Shown: in pieces, positions 8,166 through 17,403 of the stretch
How the letters are laid out: each line of letters starts with the position of its first letter
Position numbering within the stretch: position 1 is the first letter of the stretch
Assembly: GCA_025937785.1 (NCBI GenBank)
Contig: JAICQQ010000009.1
Location: 1 to 64,000, forward strand
DNA length: 64,000 nt
Direction of reading: 5' to 3'
Source: Polyangiaceae bacterium
GTDB lineage: Bacteria > Myxococcota_A > Polyangia > Polyangiales > Polyangiaceae
Notes under the pieces: generated by a model
What the model was told of the DNA's origin: nothing
Seen by the model: only the letters and a program-made list of their open reading frames with translations
Database searches by the model: none
Made by a program: the position numbers and the translations under genes

Positions 8166-9233
8166 TCAGGTTCCCTCGTGGCAGTAGCGGCACATCGCCG
8201 ATGCCGGTTCGCGCGCGCTCTTCCAACCCCTGGGGTGCGGGTTGCCCCCGTAAGCGCCCACCTTGTGACAGCGGATGCAGTTCGTCGCAGGCCCCTGTTC
8301 GTGACACCCGGCGCAGGCGAGCAGGTCGCGCCGCGCCACCTGCCCATGAAAATCGCTGCCTTGGGTGTCGCCCCCCACCCAGCCGGGAGGATGCGGATTC
8401 CGGGCGCCTTGCGCGTTGCCGCTCACGCCGCGTGCCACGTGACAGCTGTCGCACTCTTGCGGTTCGTGACAGCTGGCGCAGCGCGCTGATGCCGCCTGCG
8501 CTTCCAGGGCATGGCGCACCATGAAGTCCCCTTGGTGCACGAAGTTGGCCTCGATTTTTTCGGGTTTGCGCAGCTCTACGCTGAGCGCCTGCGTCACGTC
8601 GTGACACGCCTGGCAGTCCGATTCCGAATGGCACGACTGACACAGCTTTTGGTCGGTGACCGCCCGGCTCCCGTGCTGCTTCATGAAATCTTCGTCATGG
8701 CGCAGGAAGGTCTCGGGCATCGTGCGTCGCAGGTCGCTCTTCTGATGACAGGGCGCGCACTCACCGCGATCCCACTCGCTCTGGTGCTCGTGACATTCGA
8801 AGCATTTGCTCATCGGTGGTATCGTGGCCTGACCCTCGCGCACCACGCCGGCATGACACGGCACGCATTGACCGGCGATGGGACCCATGGTCAGGTGCGT
8901 GTCGTGGTCGAACCCGATCTCACCGTGCGGTCGGTCCGGCACGGTCGCGAGTACCCGCGATACTTCGTGCGCGTCGTCCTCGTGGCAAGCTTCGCACAGC
9001 GAAGCGTTCGGCAGCTTGTGCGCGCGCCCCTTTTGCGACGGCGAGTGGCAGCTGGCGCAGCTCAGGCACTCGGGCTGTCCGGGGGCGCCGCAGGCGAGCT
9101 CGGTCAGGTGCACCGCGTGCGGAAAGCGCGGAGGCTGCGCGCCCTGACAAGCAGCAACACAAGCTGCGAACGCCAGCGCGACGAGCAGCACCAGCGACAG
9201 CGGTGCCGCCTCGAGCGCACGCCTGCTCACCAT
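8166..9233 (-). CDS. Dodecahaem c-type cytochrome lipoprotein
   Basis: A 355-residue protein with a lipoprotein-type signal (two candidate cysteines in AFAACVAAC, about 25 and 29) and twelve CxxCH motifs spread along the whole length (CASCH, CEACH, CVPCH, CFECH, CAPCH, CQSCH, CQACH, CASCH, CDSCH, CAGCH, CIRCH, CRYCH). Extra His residues (for example FDHDTH, NFVHQGDFMVRH) can serve as distal axial ligands for a bis-His haem wire. The fold is probably of the cytochrome c3/c7 or NrfB/decahaem type. Its start overlaps the barrel gene stop by 7 bases and its stop lies 3 bases before the 15-haem gene, so the three should be co-expressed. The likely role is a periplasmic or outer-membrane electron relay. 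Confidence 0.88.
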   Translation of the reverse strand: MVSRRALEAAPLSLVLLVALAFAACVAACQGAQPPRFPHAVHLTELACGAPGQPECLSCASCHSPSQKGRAHKLPNASLCEACHEDDAHEVSRVLATVPDRPHGEIGFDHDTHLTMGPIAGQCVPCHAGVVREGQATIPPMSKCFECHEHQSEWDRGECAPCHQKSDLRRTMPETFLRHDEDFMKQHGSRAVTDQKLCQSCHSESDCQACHDVTQALSVELRKPEKIEANFVHQGDFMVRHALEAQAASARCASCHEPQECDSCHVARGVSGNAQGARNPHPPGWVGGDTQGSDFHGQVARRDLLACAGCHEQGPATNCIRCHKVGAYGGNPHPRGWKSAREPASAMCRYCHEGT

Positions 9234-10618
9234 TCGGCCCCCCGGCTCGGCGCCTCGAGCTGGTAGCTCAAGCGCAGCAGCGTCGAAGCGTCGAGGCTCG
9301 CATACGGCGAGCGCGCGAGCGAGCCACCCCAGAGCAGCGCCAGCCTTTCCAGCAACGCATACTCCAGCGTGGTGGAGTAGATGCTCGAGGTGCGATACCC
9401 TTCGACGGGTTCGTCGTAGAAGTAACCGAAGAGCTGCAGGGTCGCGGTCAACGGCGGCAACAGGCGCCGGCTCAGAGCCACCTTCATGCCATGGTAGCCG
9501 TTGTCAGGCGCGATCAAGCGGCTGTACGTGACGCTGGCGACGGTGGGGAACGCCCCGCTCGTCGCGTAGCGCGCGCTGCCGTGAAGCCGTGCACCGGGCT
9601 GGTGCTCGCCGTCGTAAACGTCCACCCAGCCGCCGCCGCCCAGCGTGAAGCGCGGGTCGACACGCCAGCGCAAGCCGCCGCCTGCTTCGTGGTAACCATC
9701 GGTGCTGAACACCGACAGCACTGACTGGCGTGACAACAGCAACGCCGGCTCGGTGCGCAGATACTCGAGGTTCAGGTCCACGACGCCGAGCAGCGTCAGG
9801 TCGGACCAAACGTTCAGGTTCGCGATGCGCCTCGAGTCGAGCTCGAACAGCAGGTCGCCGCCCAGGCCAATCTTCTCGGTGACGTCGGCGCGCGCGTCGA
9901 GGCCCAGGTTGCGGCGGCCGAGCTCACTCGACTCGCGCTGCTCGTGGAACGACGCGGCCACGCTCAGCGGGCCTCGAGCATAAGCGGCCCGTCCGCCCGC
10001 CAGCCAAGAGCCGGAGCGCTCGATGTCTTCGAGCGCCTCGGGGTGTCGCAACTCGGTGTCCGCGGCGGACCCGAGCAGGAAGTAGCCGGGTGTTCGATCC
10101 CAGCGCGGCAAGACGGTCCACCCGCCGTACGCGCTGAGGGTCAACGGGGGCACGACCGCGACGCTGGCGTACGCGCCGTCGAAACGTGCGAAGCGCGCAG
10201 CGCCACCTGCCACCTGCTGGCGCCCGAGGCGCAAGCGAGGCTCCAGCGGCGTCGCTCCGCGCAGTAGCACGTTGGCGCTCTGCACGTCGCCGTCGTATCG
10301 CCCCAAATAAAGCGGTTCACCCAGTTCGATTCCGCCCCACGCGGCCACTTCGATGTCTACCGAATCCGGGCCGAGCGGGCTCGCAAACCCGTAGCCGCCC
10401 AAGCTGACGTATTCAGTGAGCGGAGCCGCCGTGTCCGTCGTGACCAGCTCTCCATTCGGTCCAGGCAAGAGCGCACGCCGGAACAGCTGCGCGTGGGTCT
10501 CGCTGTGCGCCCGGACCTGATAGACGTCGCCCGTTGCCGGCGCCTCCGCCCCAGCGCGAGCCTGAACCAGCAACGTGCCGAACAGAACGGCCACGAACCG
10601 GTTGGACTCGAGCGGCAT
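9227..10618 (-). CDS. Outer-membrane beta-barrel, putative porin of a porin-cytochrome conduit
   Basis: A 463-residue protein with a signal peptide (cleavage near ARAGAEA) followed by a long series of amphipathic beta-strands rich in Gly, Tyr and Arg, ending in an aromatic residue (GAEW). No TonB box or plug is visible and no Cys-rich segment is present. It leads an operon with two multihaem cytochromes and overlaps the first of them. Known trans-outer-membrane conduits (MtrB-MtrA-MtrC, OmbB-OmaB-OmcB) combine such a barrel with multihaem proteins; this gene fits that role by context. Sequence similarity to MtrB or OmbB could not be tested. It might instead be an unrelated DUF-type porin. Confidence 0.75.
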   Translation of the reverse strand: MPLESNRFVAVLFGTLLVQARAGAEAPATGDVYQVRAHSETHAQLFRRALLPGPNGELVTTDTAAPLTEYVSLGGYGFASPLGPDSVDIEVAAWGGIELGEPLYLGRYDGDVQSANVLLRGATPLEPRLRLGRQQVAGGAARFARFDGAYASVAVVPPLTLSAYGGWTVLPRWDRTPGYFLLGSAADTELRHPEALEDIERSGSWLAGGRAAYARGPLSVAASFHEQRESSELGRRNLGLDARADVTEKIGLGGDLLFELDSRRIANLNVWSDLTLLGVVDLNLEYLRTEPALLLSRQSVLSVFSTDGYHEAGGGLRWRVDPRFTLGGGGWVDVYDGEHQPGARLHGSARYATSGAFPTVASVTYSRLIAPDNGYHGMKVALSRRLLPPLTATLQLFGYFYDEPVEGYRTSSIYSTTLEYALLERLALLWGGSLARSPYASLDASTLLRLSYQLEAPSRGAEW

Positions 10619-10729
10619 GGCGCACCTTCGTGCTTAATCGAAGCTGGCTCGCTTGTGAACTGGCGGTAGCGACCTCGGCGGTTGGGGCAACGGGCACGGC
10701 TCGGTCAGCCAATAGCCCGACCACTCCGG

Positions 10730-11830
10730 CTACCAGTCCAATGCAGTAAAACTGAACTGCTTGATGAACTTGTCGTCGTCGGGTTCGCGCCGGCGATCGT
10801 CGGGAACCGCGTCCCAGGTCTCGTAGTGCTTGCCGCCGACGTAGTAGCGCGGAGTCTCCGGCGCCGGCGGGGAGCCTGCCGGCACGGCCGGCGCCGACAA
10901 CACGTTGTAGCCACCGCTCGGAGGACGCACGCCCACCCGGTCGGTGCGCGGGACGAGCTCGGTGCGACCGTCGCCGTCGACGTCCACGCTGACCCAGTTG
11001 AGCCCGAGCGCCCGGTTGTAGCTACCGTCGGCGAGCATCGCTCGAATCTGTTCGTCGAAGCGAGCGACGATCGTAGCCGCGTGCGGAAAGTCTCTGCGCA
11101 CGGCGAAGTGCAACGTACGCGTGATGAGCGGTTCCTTGGCGACCACCAGTCGCTCACTGGCCTGATGCGGGTATTGCTCGAACACGTGGGCCATCAGCAG
11201 CGAGTCGGCGATCACGTAGTCGAGCTTCTTGTCGAGCAGAGCCCGCAGATTCAGCTCCTCACTGTGCCCCTTCACGAACTTCGGCTCCCTGGCAGCCTCG
11301 AGCTCCGGCCCGTAAGCGTAACCCTCGACGATGCCGACCTTCTTGCCCGAGAGCTCACTGAAGGTTCGCGCGCGAACATCGCTGCCGGCACGCCCGACCA
11401 AGACCATGCGGTTCTCTAGGTAGGGAACCGAATACAGCAGGAAAGCCTCGCGTTCGGCGCTGCGCCAGAGCGCCACCGACCCCACGAACTCCCCCCGCTC
11501 GAGCGCTTGGGTGAGAGTTCCCTCGGGTACGATGCTAGTCGTGGCGGTGTAACCCGCGCGCACCAACGCCATGTGCACCAGATCGATCGCCACCCGCGGC
11601 TTGCCTTCCGTGTCGGTGAACGGAGGCCAGGGCGTGGACGCCAGCTGAATCGGCGGTGCGGGAGCGGCCTCAGTCGGCGCCGGTGCGGGAGCTTGCGGCG
11701 CAGGCGCATCCGCCACGGGTGCGGGACCTGGAGCGGGTTCTGCCACAACTGGCGCCGGACCTGGACCGCAACCCGCAAGGGCGACGACGTTCACGAGCAA
11801 AGAAAGGAAAACCAGGAGCGGCGGAAACAC
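10730..11830 (-). CDS. Periplasmic solute-binding lipoprotein (SBP family 3-like)
   Basis: A 366-residue protein with lipobox LAGC (Cys21) and a Pro/Ala linker (about 22-62). A family-3 extracellular solute-binding domain follows (WPPFTDTEGKPRVAIDLV, the usual start; then SGKKVGIVEG and LDYVIADSLLM, the typical lobe-2 entry). The family binds amino acids or related small solutes for ABC uptake or sensing. The C-terminal about 80 residues extend beyond the family, with an EF-hand/dockerin-like DVDGDGRTELVP and a tail ending FTALDW. No transporter genes are adjacent, so an orphan sensing or scavenging role is possible. ATG 11830 gives a proper signal peptide. Confidence 0.8.
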   Translation of the reverse strand: MFPPLLVFLSLLVNVVALAGCGPGPAPVVAEPAPGPAPVADAPAPQAPAPAPTEAAPAPPIQLASTPWPPFTDTEGKPRVAIDLVHMALVRAGYTATTSIVPEGTLTQALERGEFVGSVALWRSAEREAFLLYSVPYLENRMVLVGRAGSDVRARTFSELSGKKVGIVEGYAYGPELEAAREPKFVKGHSEELNLRALLDKKLDYVIADSLLMAHVFEQYPHQASERLVVAKEPLITRTLHFAVRRDFPHAATIVARFDEQIRAMLADGSYNRALGLNWVSVDVDGDGRTELVPRTDRVGVRPPSGGYNVLSAPAVPAGSPPAPETPRYYVGGKHYETWDAVPDDRRREPDDDKFIKQFSFTALDW

Positions 11831-11918
11831 GAGCGGACGCTATCAGCCGAACCGAACCCTCACAAGCGTTTCGGCCGCGCGGCGCTGGGGAAGCGCGGCC
11901 ACCGAGCACTCTCTGAGG

Positions 11919-13295
11919 TCAGGAGGTAACCCAGCCACCGAGATCCGCTACCAACTCGCCGGCTCGCTCGGGTCCCCAGGTGCCTTTGGCGTACTTGGAC
12001 GGCTCCTGCGGGGAGTCGAGCACGGGCTCGACGATCGACCACGCCGCCTCGACCAGGTCTTGTCGCGCAAACAACGTCGCGTCGCCCTCGATCGCGTCGC
12101 CGAGCAGCCGCTCGTACGCGTCCATCCGGCCGCCCTCGCCTTGCTTGCCCGTGTCAGTGACCTTCAAGGCGACTGGGACCGCGTGCATCCCCTCGCCTGG
12201 ACGCTTCGCGTTGGCGCCGAGGTCGATGCCGACCTTCGGGCTCAGCCGAAAACGCACGTAGTTCTCGTAGGGCGCGGCCTCGTCGTGGAACACGACGGGC
12301 GGTGGCCGGTGCAGCTGCACGACGACATCGGTCATCGTACGCGCGAGGCCTTTGCCGGCTCGCACGATGAACGGAACCCCCTGCCAACGCCACGAATCGA
12401 CGAACAGCCTCAGCGCGGCATACGTCGGCACGCGCGAATCTGGGGCCACGTCGGCTTGTTGCCGGTAACCGTCGAACTGTCCGAGCACGACCGCGTCGCT
12501 CTTCATCGGGCGCACCGTGCGCAGGACCTTGGCTTGTTCGTCCCTGAGCGCCTCGCAGTAGGTACTCGACGGTGCTTCCATCGCAAGGTAGCTGACGATC
12601 TGAAACAGGTGGTTCTGGATCACGTCTCGGATCACGCCCGTCTCTTCGTAAAAGCGGCCGCGACCATCCACCCCGAAGCTTTCCGCCATCGTGATCTGGA
12701 TGCTCTTCACGTACGTGCGGTTCCAGATGGGTTCGAGGAACGCGTTGGCAAAGCGGAAAAACAGCATGTTTTGCACCGCCTCTTTTCCGAGATAGTGATC
12801 GATGCGGAAGATCGACCGCTCGTCGAAACAGCCTTGGAGCACCAGGTTGAGCGCACGCGCGCTCGCCAGGTCACGACCGAATGGCTTTTCGATGATCACC
12901 CGGCCCGGTTTGGCACAGCCCGCCGCGCTGAGCTGAGCCACCACGGCTGGAAATGCGCTCGGGGGGATCGCCAGGTAGTGGACCGGCAGGCGCGCCCCGT
13001 TCAGCGCTCCCCGCAAACGTTCGAAGGTGTGCGCATCGGTATAGTCACCGGAAACGTAGTCGAGCTTCTGCGCGAGGCGCTCGAATGCACGCGCATCGAA
13101 ATCCTGTAACTCGGCGACGGCAGCACGAGCGCGCTCGATCAACTGCTCGCGGGAGTAGGGCTTGCGGCCCTGCCCGATCACCCGAAAGTCGAGCTTGTTG
13201 CGCTTCGCCATCGCGTACAGCGCCGGAAAAATCTTCTTGTAGGCAAGGTCACCGGTGGCGCCGAAGAAGACCAAGGCGTCGGCTGTTTCCACCAT
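11919..13295 (-). CDS. zwf: Glucose-6-phosphate 1-dehydrogenase
   Basis: A 458-residue enzyme that oxidises glucose 6-phosphate to 6-phosphogluconolactone with NAD(P)+ as the first step of the oxidative pentose-phosphate pathway. It shows the nucleotide-binding GATGDLA (12-18), EKPFG (136-140) and the substrate/active-site signature RIDHYLGKE (164-172). Length is normal for bacterial enzymes. The start is ATG 13295, which shares one base with the stop of gnd (TGATG) and is preceded by GGGAAG; an in-frame extension upstream lacks similarity. Downstream in the pathway, gnd is cotranscribed and pgl is divergent, giving a complete oxidative branch in 3.2 kb. Confidence 0.96.
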   Translation of the reverse strand: MVETADALVFFGATGDLAYKKIFPALYAMAKRNKLDFRVIGQGRKPYSREQLIERARAAVAELQDFDARAFERLAQKLDYVSGDYTDAHTFERLRGALNGARLPVHYLAIPPSAFPAVVAQLSAAGCAKPGRVIIEKPFGRDLASARALNLVLQGCFDERSIFRIDHYLGKEAVQNMLFFRFANAFLEPIWNRTYVKSIQITMAESFGVDGRGRFYEETGVIRDVIQNHLFQIVSYLAMEAPSSTYCEALRDEQAKVLRTVRPMKSDAVVLGQFDGYRQQADVAPDSRVPTYAALRLFVDSWRWQGVPFIVRAGKGLARTMTDVVVQLHRPPPVVFHDEAAPYENYVRFRLSPKVGIDLGANAKRPGEGMHAVPVALKVTDTGKQGEGGRMDAYERLLGDAIEGDATLFARQDLVEAAWSIVEPVLDSPQEPSKYAKGTWGPERAGELVADLGGWVTS

Positions 13296-14308
13296 CACTT
13301 CTTCCCTTGTTCCAGGTGGCCTCCAAAGCCCTTGCGCATCGCGGACAGCACCTTGTTCTGAAACTGATCCAGGTCGCGCGAACCGAAGCGCTCGAACAAA
13401 GCCGCCGCCAGCACGTGCGCCGGCACGCCTTCGTCGTTCGCGGCTTGCAAGGTCCAGCGCCCCTCGCCCGAGTCGGACACGCGCCCGCTGAAGCTCGCGA
13501 GGTCCGGTTCCTGCGCCAGCGCTTGCGCGGTGAGATCGAGCAACCACGAGGTGATCACGCTGCCCCTACGCCAGACCTCGGCTATGTCCGCGAGATCGAG
13601 GTCGAACTGATAGTGCTCGGGGTTTCTGAGCGGCGTCGTCTCCGCGTCGTGTTCCGCTTGATGCTTGCCCGCATTGGCGTGCTTGAGAATGTTGAAGCCC
13701 TCGGCGTAGGCTGCCATCAGCCCGTATTCGATGCCGTTGTGCACCATCTTCACGAAATGCCCCGCGCCGCTGGGGCCGCAATGAAGGTAGCCCAACTCCG
13801 CCGTGCTGCCGTCGCTACGCCCCGCGGTCTTCGGAATCTCGCCGCGACCGGGAGCCAGCGCGCGAAATATCGGATCGAGGCGCTCGACAGCGCGCGCCTC
13901 TCCCCCAATCATCAGACAGTAGCCGCGTTCGAGCCCCCACACGCCACCGCTCGTCCCCATGTCGATGTAGTTGAGGCCCTGCGCGCGGCATTCGGCAGCG
14001 CGCGCAATGTCGTCCTGGTAGTGCGAGTTACCGCCATCGATCAGCGTGTCGTCTCCCTGCAGCAGCGGCATCAGGTCGTTCAGCACGGCTCCGACGATAC
14101 CCGCGGGCACCATCATGCAGATGGTGCGTGGCGCCGCGAGCTTGCGACACACGTCAGCCAACGATTCGGCGGGCCGCGCCCCCTCGCTCGCTAGCTGCTG
14201 CATGGCAGCGGCGGCGCGATCGAACACGACGAGTTCGTGCCCCGCCTTCATCAGCCGTCGCGCCATGTTGGCACCCATCTTGCCGAGGCCGATCATCCCT
14301 ATTTGCAT
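13295..14308 (-). CDS. gnd: 6-phosphogluconate dehydrogenase, short (GndA/YqeC-like) type
   Basis: A 337-residue decarboxylating dehydrogenase converting 6-phosphogluconate to ribulose 5-phosphate. The Rossmann fingerprint is GLGKMG (7-12). The substrate loop [13 protein letters not shown] and the catalytic [14 protein letters not shown] block are intact. At about 335 residues it belongs to the short branch, which is often NAD-dependent, rather than the 470-residue NADP-type. The reading frame overlaps zwf by one base. The start ATG at 14308 is 51 bases from the divergent pgl start at 14360, so both promoters must lie in or overlap this small gap. Cofactor preference is inferred from length only. 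Confidence 0.93.
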   Translation of the reverse strand: MQIGMIGLGKMGANMARRLMKAGHELVVFDRAAAAMQQLASEGARPAESLADVCRKLAAPRTICMMVPAGIVGAVLNDLMPLLQGDDTLIDGGNSHYQDDIARAAECRAQGLNYIDMGTSGGVWGLERGYCLMIGGEARAVERLDPIFRALAPGRGEIPKTAGRSDGSTAELGYLHCGPSGAGHFVKMVHNGIEYGLMAAYAEGFNILKHANAGKHQAEHDAETTPLRNPEHYQFDLDLADIAEVWRRGSVITSWLLDLTAQALAQEPDLASFSGRVSDSGEGRWTLQAANDEGVPAHVLAAALFERFGSRDLDQFQNKVLSAMRKGFGGHLEQGKK

Positions 14309-14359
14309 GGTTACCTCCGGTGTCCGCGTCCGCTATGCTCGAGTTTCGGGAGCGACAAC

Positions 14360-15088
14360 ATGCGGCCTTCCCGTCTGATCGTCGAGCACCAAAGCCAACT
14401 CGCTCGCGTTTTCGCCGAGTGGCTCACACGCGTCCTCACTCAGGCGATCGCCGCGCGGGGCCGGGCAGCGCTGGCGCTGCCCGGCGGGTCGGCTGCCTTG
14501 GCGTTGCTCCCCGAGCTCGTCCGGGCATCGCTGGACTGGGGAAAGATCCATTTGTTCTGGGGTGACGAGCGGGCTGTCCCGCCGGACGACCCCGAGTCGA
14601 ACTACGGCCTGGCCCGCCGACTATTGATCGCACCACTCGACCTCCCCGCCGCCCAGGTGCATCGGATACCAGCGGACACCGTGCAGCTCGAGCAAGCTGC
14701 CGAGCGTTACAGCGAGACGCTCGAGCGTGAGCTCGGCTCGCCGCCGCGGCTCGACGTCGCGCTGCTCGGCCTGGGTCCCGATGGTCACGTCTGCTCTCTG
14801 TTCCCTGGTCACCGCTTGCTCGATCACGGAGGCTGGGTCGCTGCGCTCGACGACTCACCCAAGCCGCCGTCGCAGCGTATCACCCTGACGCTCTCGAGCT
14901 TGCACCAGGCGCGTGTCATCGCGCTCGCGGCCTTCGGCAGTGCCAAGGCCGAGGTCGTGCGCGAGGTGCTCGAAGATCCGCGCTGCTCGCTGCCAGCAGC
15001 CCGCGTGCTGCGGCAGGCGGGCGAGAGCGTTGCGTTCCTGGATCCCGACGCGAGCAGCCTGCTGACGGCCCCTCACGTTAATCGCTGA
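14360..15088 (+). CDS. pgl: 6-phosphogluconolactonase
   Basis: A 242-residue member of the DevB/SOL-type lactonase family, hydrolysing 6-phosphoglucono-1,5-lactone between the zwf and gnd steps. Diagnostic segments are LPGGSAA near the N-terminus, WGDERAVPPDDPESNY and LGLGPDGHVCSLFPGH. ATG 14360 has GGGAG 7 bases upstream and is preferred over an ATG inside the divergent gnd gene. The 3' end overlaps the convergent lipoprotein gene (15078-16013) by 11 bases. With zwf and gnd the three pathway genes are clustered but divided over two transcripts. Confidence 0.94.
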   Translation: MRPSRLIVEHQSQLARVFAEWLTRVLTQAIAARGRAALALPGGSAALALLPELVRASLDWGKIHLFWGDERAVPPDDPESNYGLARRLLIAPLDLPAAQVHRIPADTVQLEQAAERYSETLERELGSPPRLDVALLGLGPDGHVCSLFPGHRLLDHGGWVAALDDSPKPPSQRITLTLSSLHQARVIALAAFGSAKAEVVREVLEDPRCSLPAARVLRQAGESVAFLDPDASSLLTAPHVNR

Positions 15089-16013
15089 CCAACTCCGCGC
15101 GAAAGACGTCCATGGCGTCGCCCTCACGGTCGGAAGCGAAGTAGAGCACCGTCCCGTCGGGGCTCAGCCAAGGATCGCGTTCGTCGGCGTCGGTGTTCAC
15201 GTCAGCACCCGGCACAGCCGTCGCCCCCACGAAGGCTGCGTCCACGCTGCTACGTTTCGCCCAGTAGAGATCGCCATCCTCATCGGGGGGTTGGTACTTG
15301 AACACGAGGGTCAGACCATCGAACGACAAGAATCCATCGACCACGCTCACGTCCGGCTCCACGAGTTCGCTGAGCAAAACCGGCTCACTGAACTCCGCGT
15401 CGCCGACGCGGCGAGCCAAGAGCGTTTGCCACAGCGTGTCGCCCGCGTCCGTTTCTACGCGCCGTGAGAGCGGCATCACGACCCCCCCTTGACCAAGGGG
15501 GCGCGGCCGCTCGTCGGCGCTGGTATTCAGGCCTTGCACGCTGACCGGTCCCTGCCAGTCGGGCTCGCTCGTGGTCTCGCGTACGACCATGCGCACGTCG
15601 GTCGTCGCCTCCGAGTCGCCATCGCTCTCCACTTCGTGAGCCAGCCACAGGGTGAGCCCGTCGCCGGATACCGCGGGGCTCGAGTCCGACCCCTCGTCGC
15701 TCCAGCCGCCGAGCGGGCGGGGCTCGCCGAAATCCTCGTCGAGCGAGCTCCGTTCGGCGAACCAGACATCACTGCCGTCGGCACCGCCGTCGCGTTCGGA
15801 GTTGAAGTAGATTTGGAGCATGTCGTCGGTCAAAGTCGGGTTCTCGTCGTCCTCGCCGCCCACCGAAACCTCCTCGACGCGGACGACGTTGCCGAATTCA
15901 CCCGCCGCGACGGGCAACTCGGTCCGTTCGCCCAGCGTCAGCAGGTCACCCTCGCCGCACGCTCCGAGCACGAGCGCGGCAAGCACGCCGGCGAGCTGCT
16001 TTGCATCCTGCAT
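15078..16013 (-). CDS. Lipoprotein with PD40/TolB-like beta-propeller repeats
   Basis: A 311-residue predicted lipoprotein (LVLGAC, Cys19) whose mature part consists of repeated blade motifs: DDMLQIYFNSERDG, SGDGLTLWLA, FDGLTLVFKY and SPDGTVLYFASDREG. These match WD40-like PD40 repeats as in TolB-type propellers, which usually mediate protein binding rather than catalysis. Myxobacteria encode many such lipoproteins. ATG 16013 is set by the lipoprotein signal; the longer frame upstream is Arg-rich with no signal. It is tail-to-tail with pgl, overlapping by 11 bases. Confidence 0.8.
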   Translation of the reverse strand: MQDAKQLAGVLAALVLGACGEGDLLTLGERTELPVAAGEFGNVVRVEEVSVGGEDDENPTLTDDMLQIYFNSERDGGADGSDVWFAERSSLDEDFGEPRPLGGWSDEGSDSSPAVSGDGLTLWLAHEVESDGDSEATTDVRMVVRETTSEPDWQGPVSVQGLNTSADERPRPLGQGGVVMPLSRRVETDAGDTLWQTLLARRVGDAEFSEPVLLSELVEPDVSVVDGFLSFDGLTLVFKYQPPDEDGDLYWAKRSSVDAAFVGATAVPGADVNTDADERDPWLSPDGTVLYFASDREGDAMDVFRAELVSD

Positions 16014-16048
16014 TGCCACGAGTCTAGCGCGATCACGGCGCTGCCGGG

Positions 16049-16660
16049 CTACCGCTGCTCGCTCACCCGCGTCCTGAGCACGCGGGCTTCCCGCCGCAGG
16101 GTGCCGTCGGGGTAGCGCTGATCGTAGCCGTCCAGTTCGCGGAGCGCGGCGGCGCGCGCGCCTCGGGCCATCAGCGCGCGCACCCGGTCGAGCTGCTTGA
16201 CCTCTTCTGCCAGCGAACCCGCCGGCTTGGGGCTGCGGGGACGGGGCTTCAGCGAGCGTGCTTCTGCCGGCGCGGGCGTTGGCGCGGACAGCGCCCGCTC
16301 TGGAGCCTCGGCCGGCGACGCCGCAGGCCGGTCTTCGCGCGGCGCGACGGGCGGCTCGACGCGCGCTGCGCGATCCGGCGGCGCAGCTTCGGGCAGGGTG
16401 CCCGCCGGGACGCCGGAACGGAGCGCGCCGGCGACCCCCACCGCCACCCCGCCGCCTACCAAGGCAACGGTGACGGTCTTGCCCCACCAGGTCTCGAGCA
16501 GCGCCTGAGCGTTCGACGTGTAGCTGAGCGCACCGCCGACCCCCGCGCCCAAGGCCATGCGGCGCACCATGCGCGCGCTGGGCCGTTCCACGCAGCCGCC
16601 GCGCAAGAGGGCTCGCTCGAAGTCCGTCCCCTGATCCAAGAGACGTTCAGGATCGTGCAC
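16049..16660 (-). CDS. Single-pass membrane protein, probable anti-sigma factor of the adjacent ECF sigma
   Basis: A 203-residue protein from GTG 16660 with AAGG 6 bases before it. One hydrophobic segment (about 63-80, TVTVALVGGGVAVGVAGAL) divides a short N-terminal part from a Pro/Ala/Arg-rich C-terminal half ending in a helical stretch (EVKQLDRVRALMARGARAA). The layout and the 14-base overlap with the sigma gene upstream are typical of anti-sigma partners. No HxxxCxxC zinc motif is seen, so it is not a ZAS-type protein. A similar C-terminal pattern (DGYDQRYPDG) is frequent in myxobacterial regulators that have a TPR-like end. The function is inferred mainly from context. Confidence 0.65.
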   Translation of the reverse strand: MHDPERLLDQGTDFERALLRGGCVERPSARMVRRMALGAGVGGALSYTSNAQALLETWWGKTVTVALVGGGVAVGVAGALRSGVPAGTLPEAAPPDRAARVEPPVAPREDRPAASPAEAPERALSAPTPAPAEARSLKPRPRSPKPAGSLAEEVKQLDRVRALMARGARAAALRELDGYDQRYPDGTLRREARVLRTRVSEQR

Positions 16661-17264
16661 TGGTCACCTTGCTTTCCGCGGCGGCGCTTGCCGACTGTGG
16701 AGCGGGAATGGAGCCGCGTTCGAGTCGCTGGGCAGCAGCGCGAAACGCTTGCCGCGCGCGCCTGAGTCGCGAGGCCGCGGTCCCGACCGGGATCTGCACC
16801 AGCTCCGCGATCTCCGGTGTGGACATGCCCTCGAGCTCGAACAGCACGAACACGGTGACCAAATCTTCGTCCATGCGACTGAGCACACGGTCGAGCAATT
16901 CCACCGCGCTGCGATGGTTCGTGACCTCTTCTGCAGGCCGCTGCGTGTCGACTCGGGTATCCATGTCCGCTTCCAGCTGACAGCGATGATTTCTGCGATG
17001 CGACGAACGCGCGAGCCTGATCGCAGTGCCGAACAGAAAGGCGCGCTCGCTGCCTTCGCGGATCTCCGCCAGGCGCTCCGCGGCGATGAGAAACGCTTGC
17101 TGTGTCCCGTCGGCAGCGCCGTCGTCGGTCAGCCCCAAGCGACGCAGCGTGCGCCAGATGAGGAGGTAATGGTCCCTGAACATCTGCTCAAGGCGCCGCT
17201 GCCCGCTCGACTGCTCGCTCAACACGGTACTCGTGGCTGGCAACACTACTGACGCTCCACCCAT
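16647..17264 (-). CDS. ECF-type RNA polymerase sigma factor
   Basis: A 205-residue sigma-70 family protein of ECF length. Region 2 spans FRDHYLLIWRTLRRLGL to GTQQAFLIAAERL, and region 4 is FELEGMSTPEIAELVQIPVG followed by ASRLRRAR. It directs RNA polymerase to a specific promoter set under control of the coupled membrane protein 16049-16660. Start ATG 17264 was chosen because the frame further upstream runs antisense through the TerB-like gene and has no sigma similarity. It is typical of the sigma/anti-sigma pairs abundant in myxobacteria. The signal and regulon are not visible from the window. Confidence 0.88.
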   Translation of the reverse strand: MGGASVVLPATSTVLSEQSSGQRRLEQMFRDHYLLIWRTLRRLGLTDDGAADGTQQAFLIAAERLAEIREGSERAFLFGTAIRLARSSHRRNHRCQLEADMDTRVDTQRPAEEVTNHRSAVELLDRVLSRMDEDLVTVFVLFELEGMSTPEIAELVQIPVGTAASRLRRARQAFRAAAQRLERGSIPAPQSASAAAESKVTSARS

Positions 17265-17403
17265 GGATCGCGTGATTATGCGCGAGAGCTGCAAACCGAT
17301 CACGAAGACGGCCGGGTCGGCCGACAGTCCGCGTTTTTCAACGGAACAATCCAGCATGAGCGCAACGATCGGGGGGATCGGCGGACGCACCGCGCGCGGG
17401 CGC

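Noticed and set aside
11919-15088. zwf-gnd/pgl clustering as something novel
   Set aside because: Grouping of oxidative pentose-phosphate genes is common; only the divergent pgl arrangement is locally notable.
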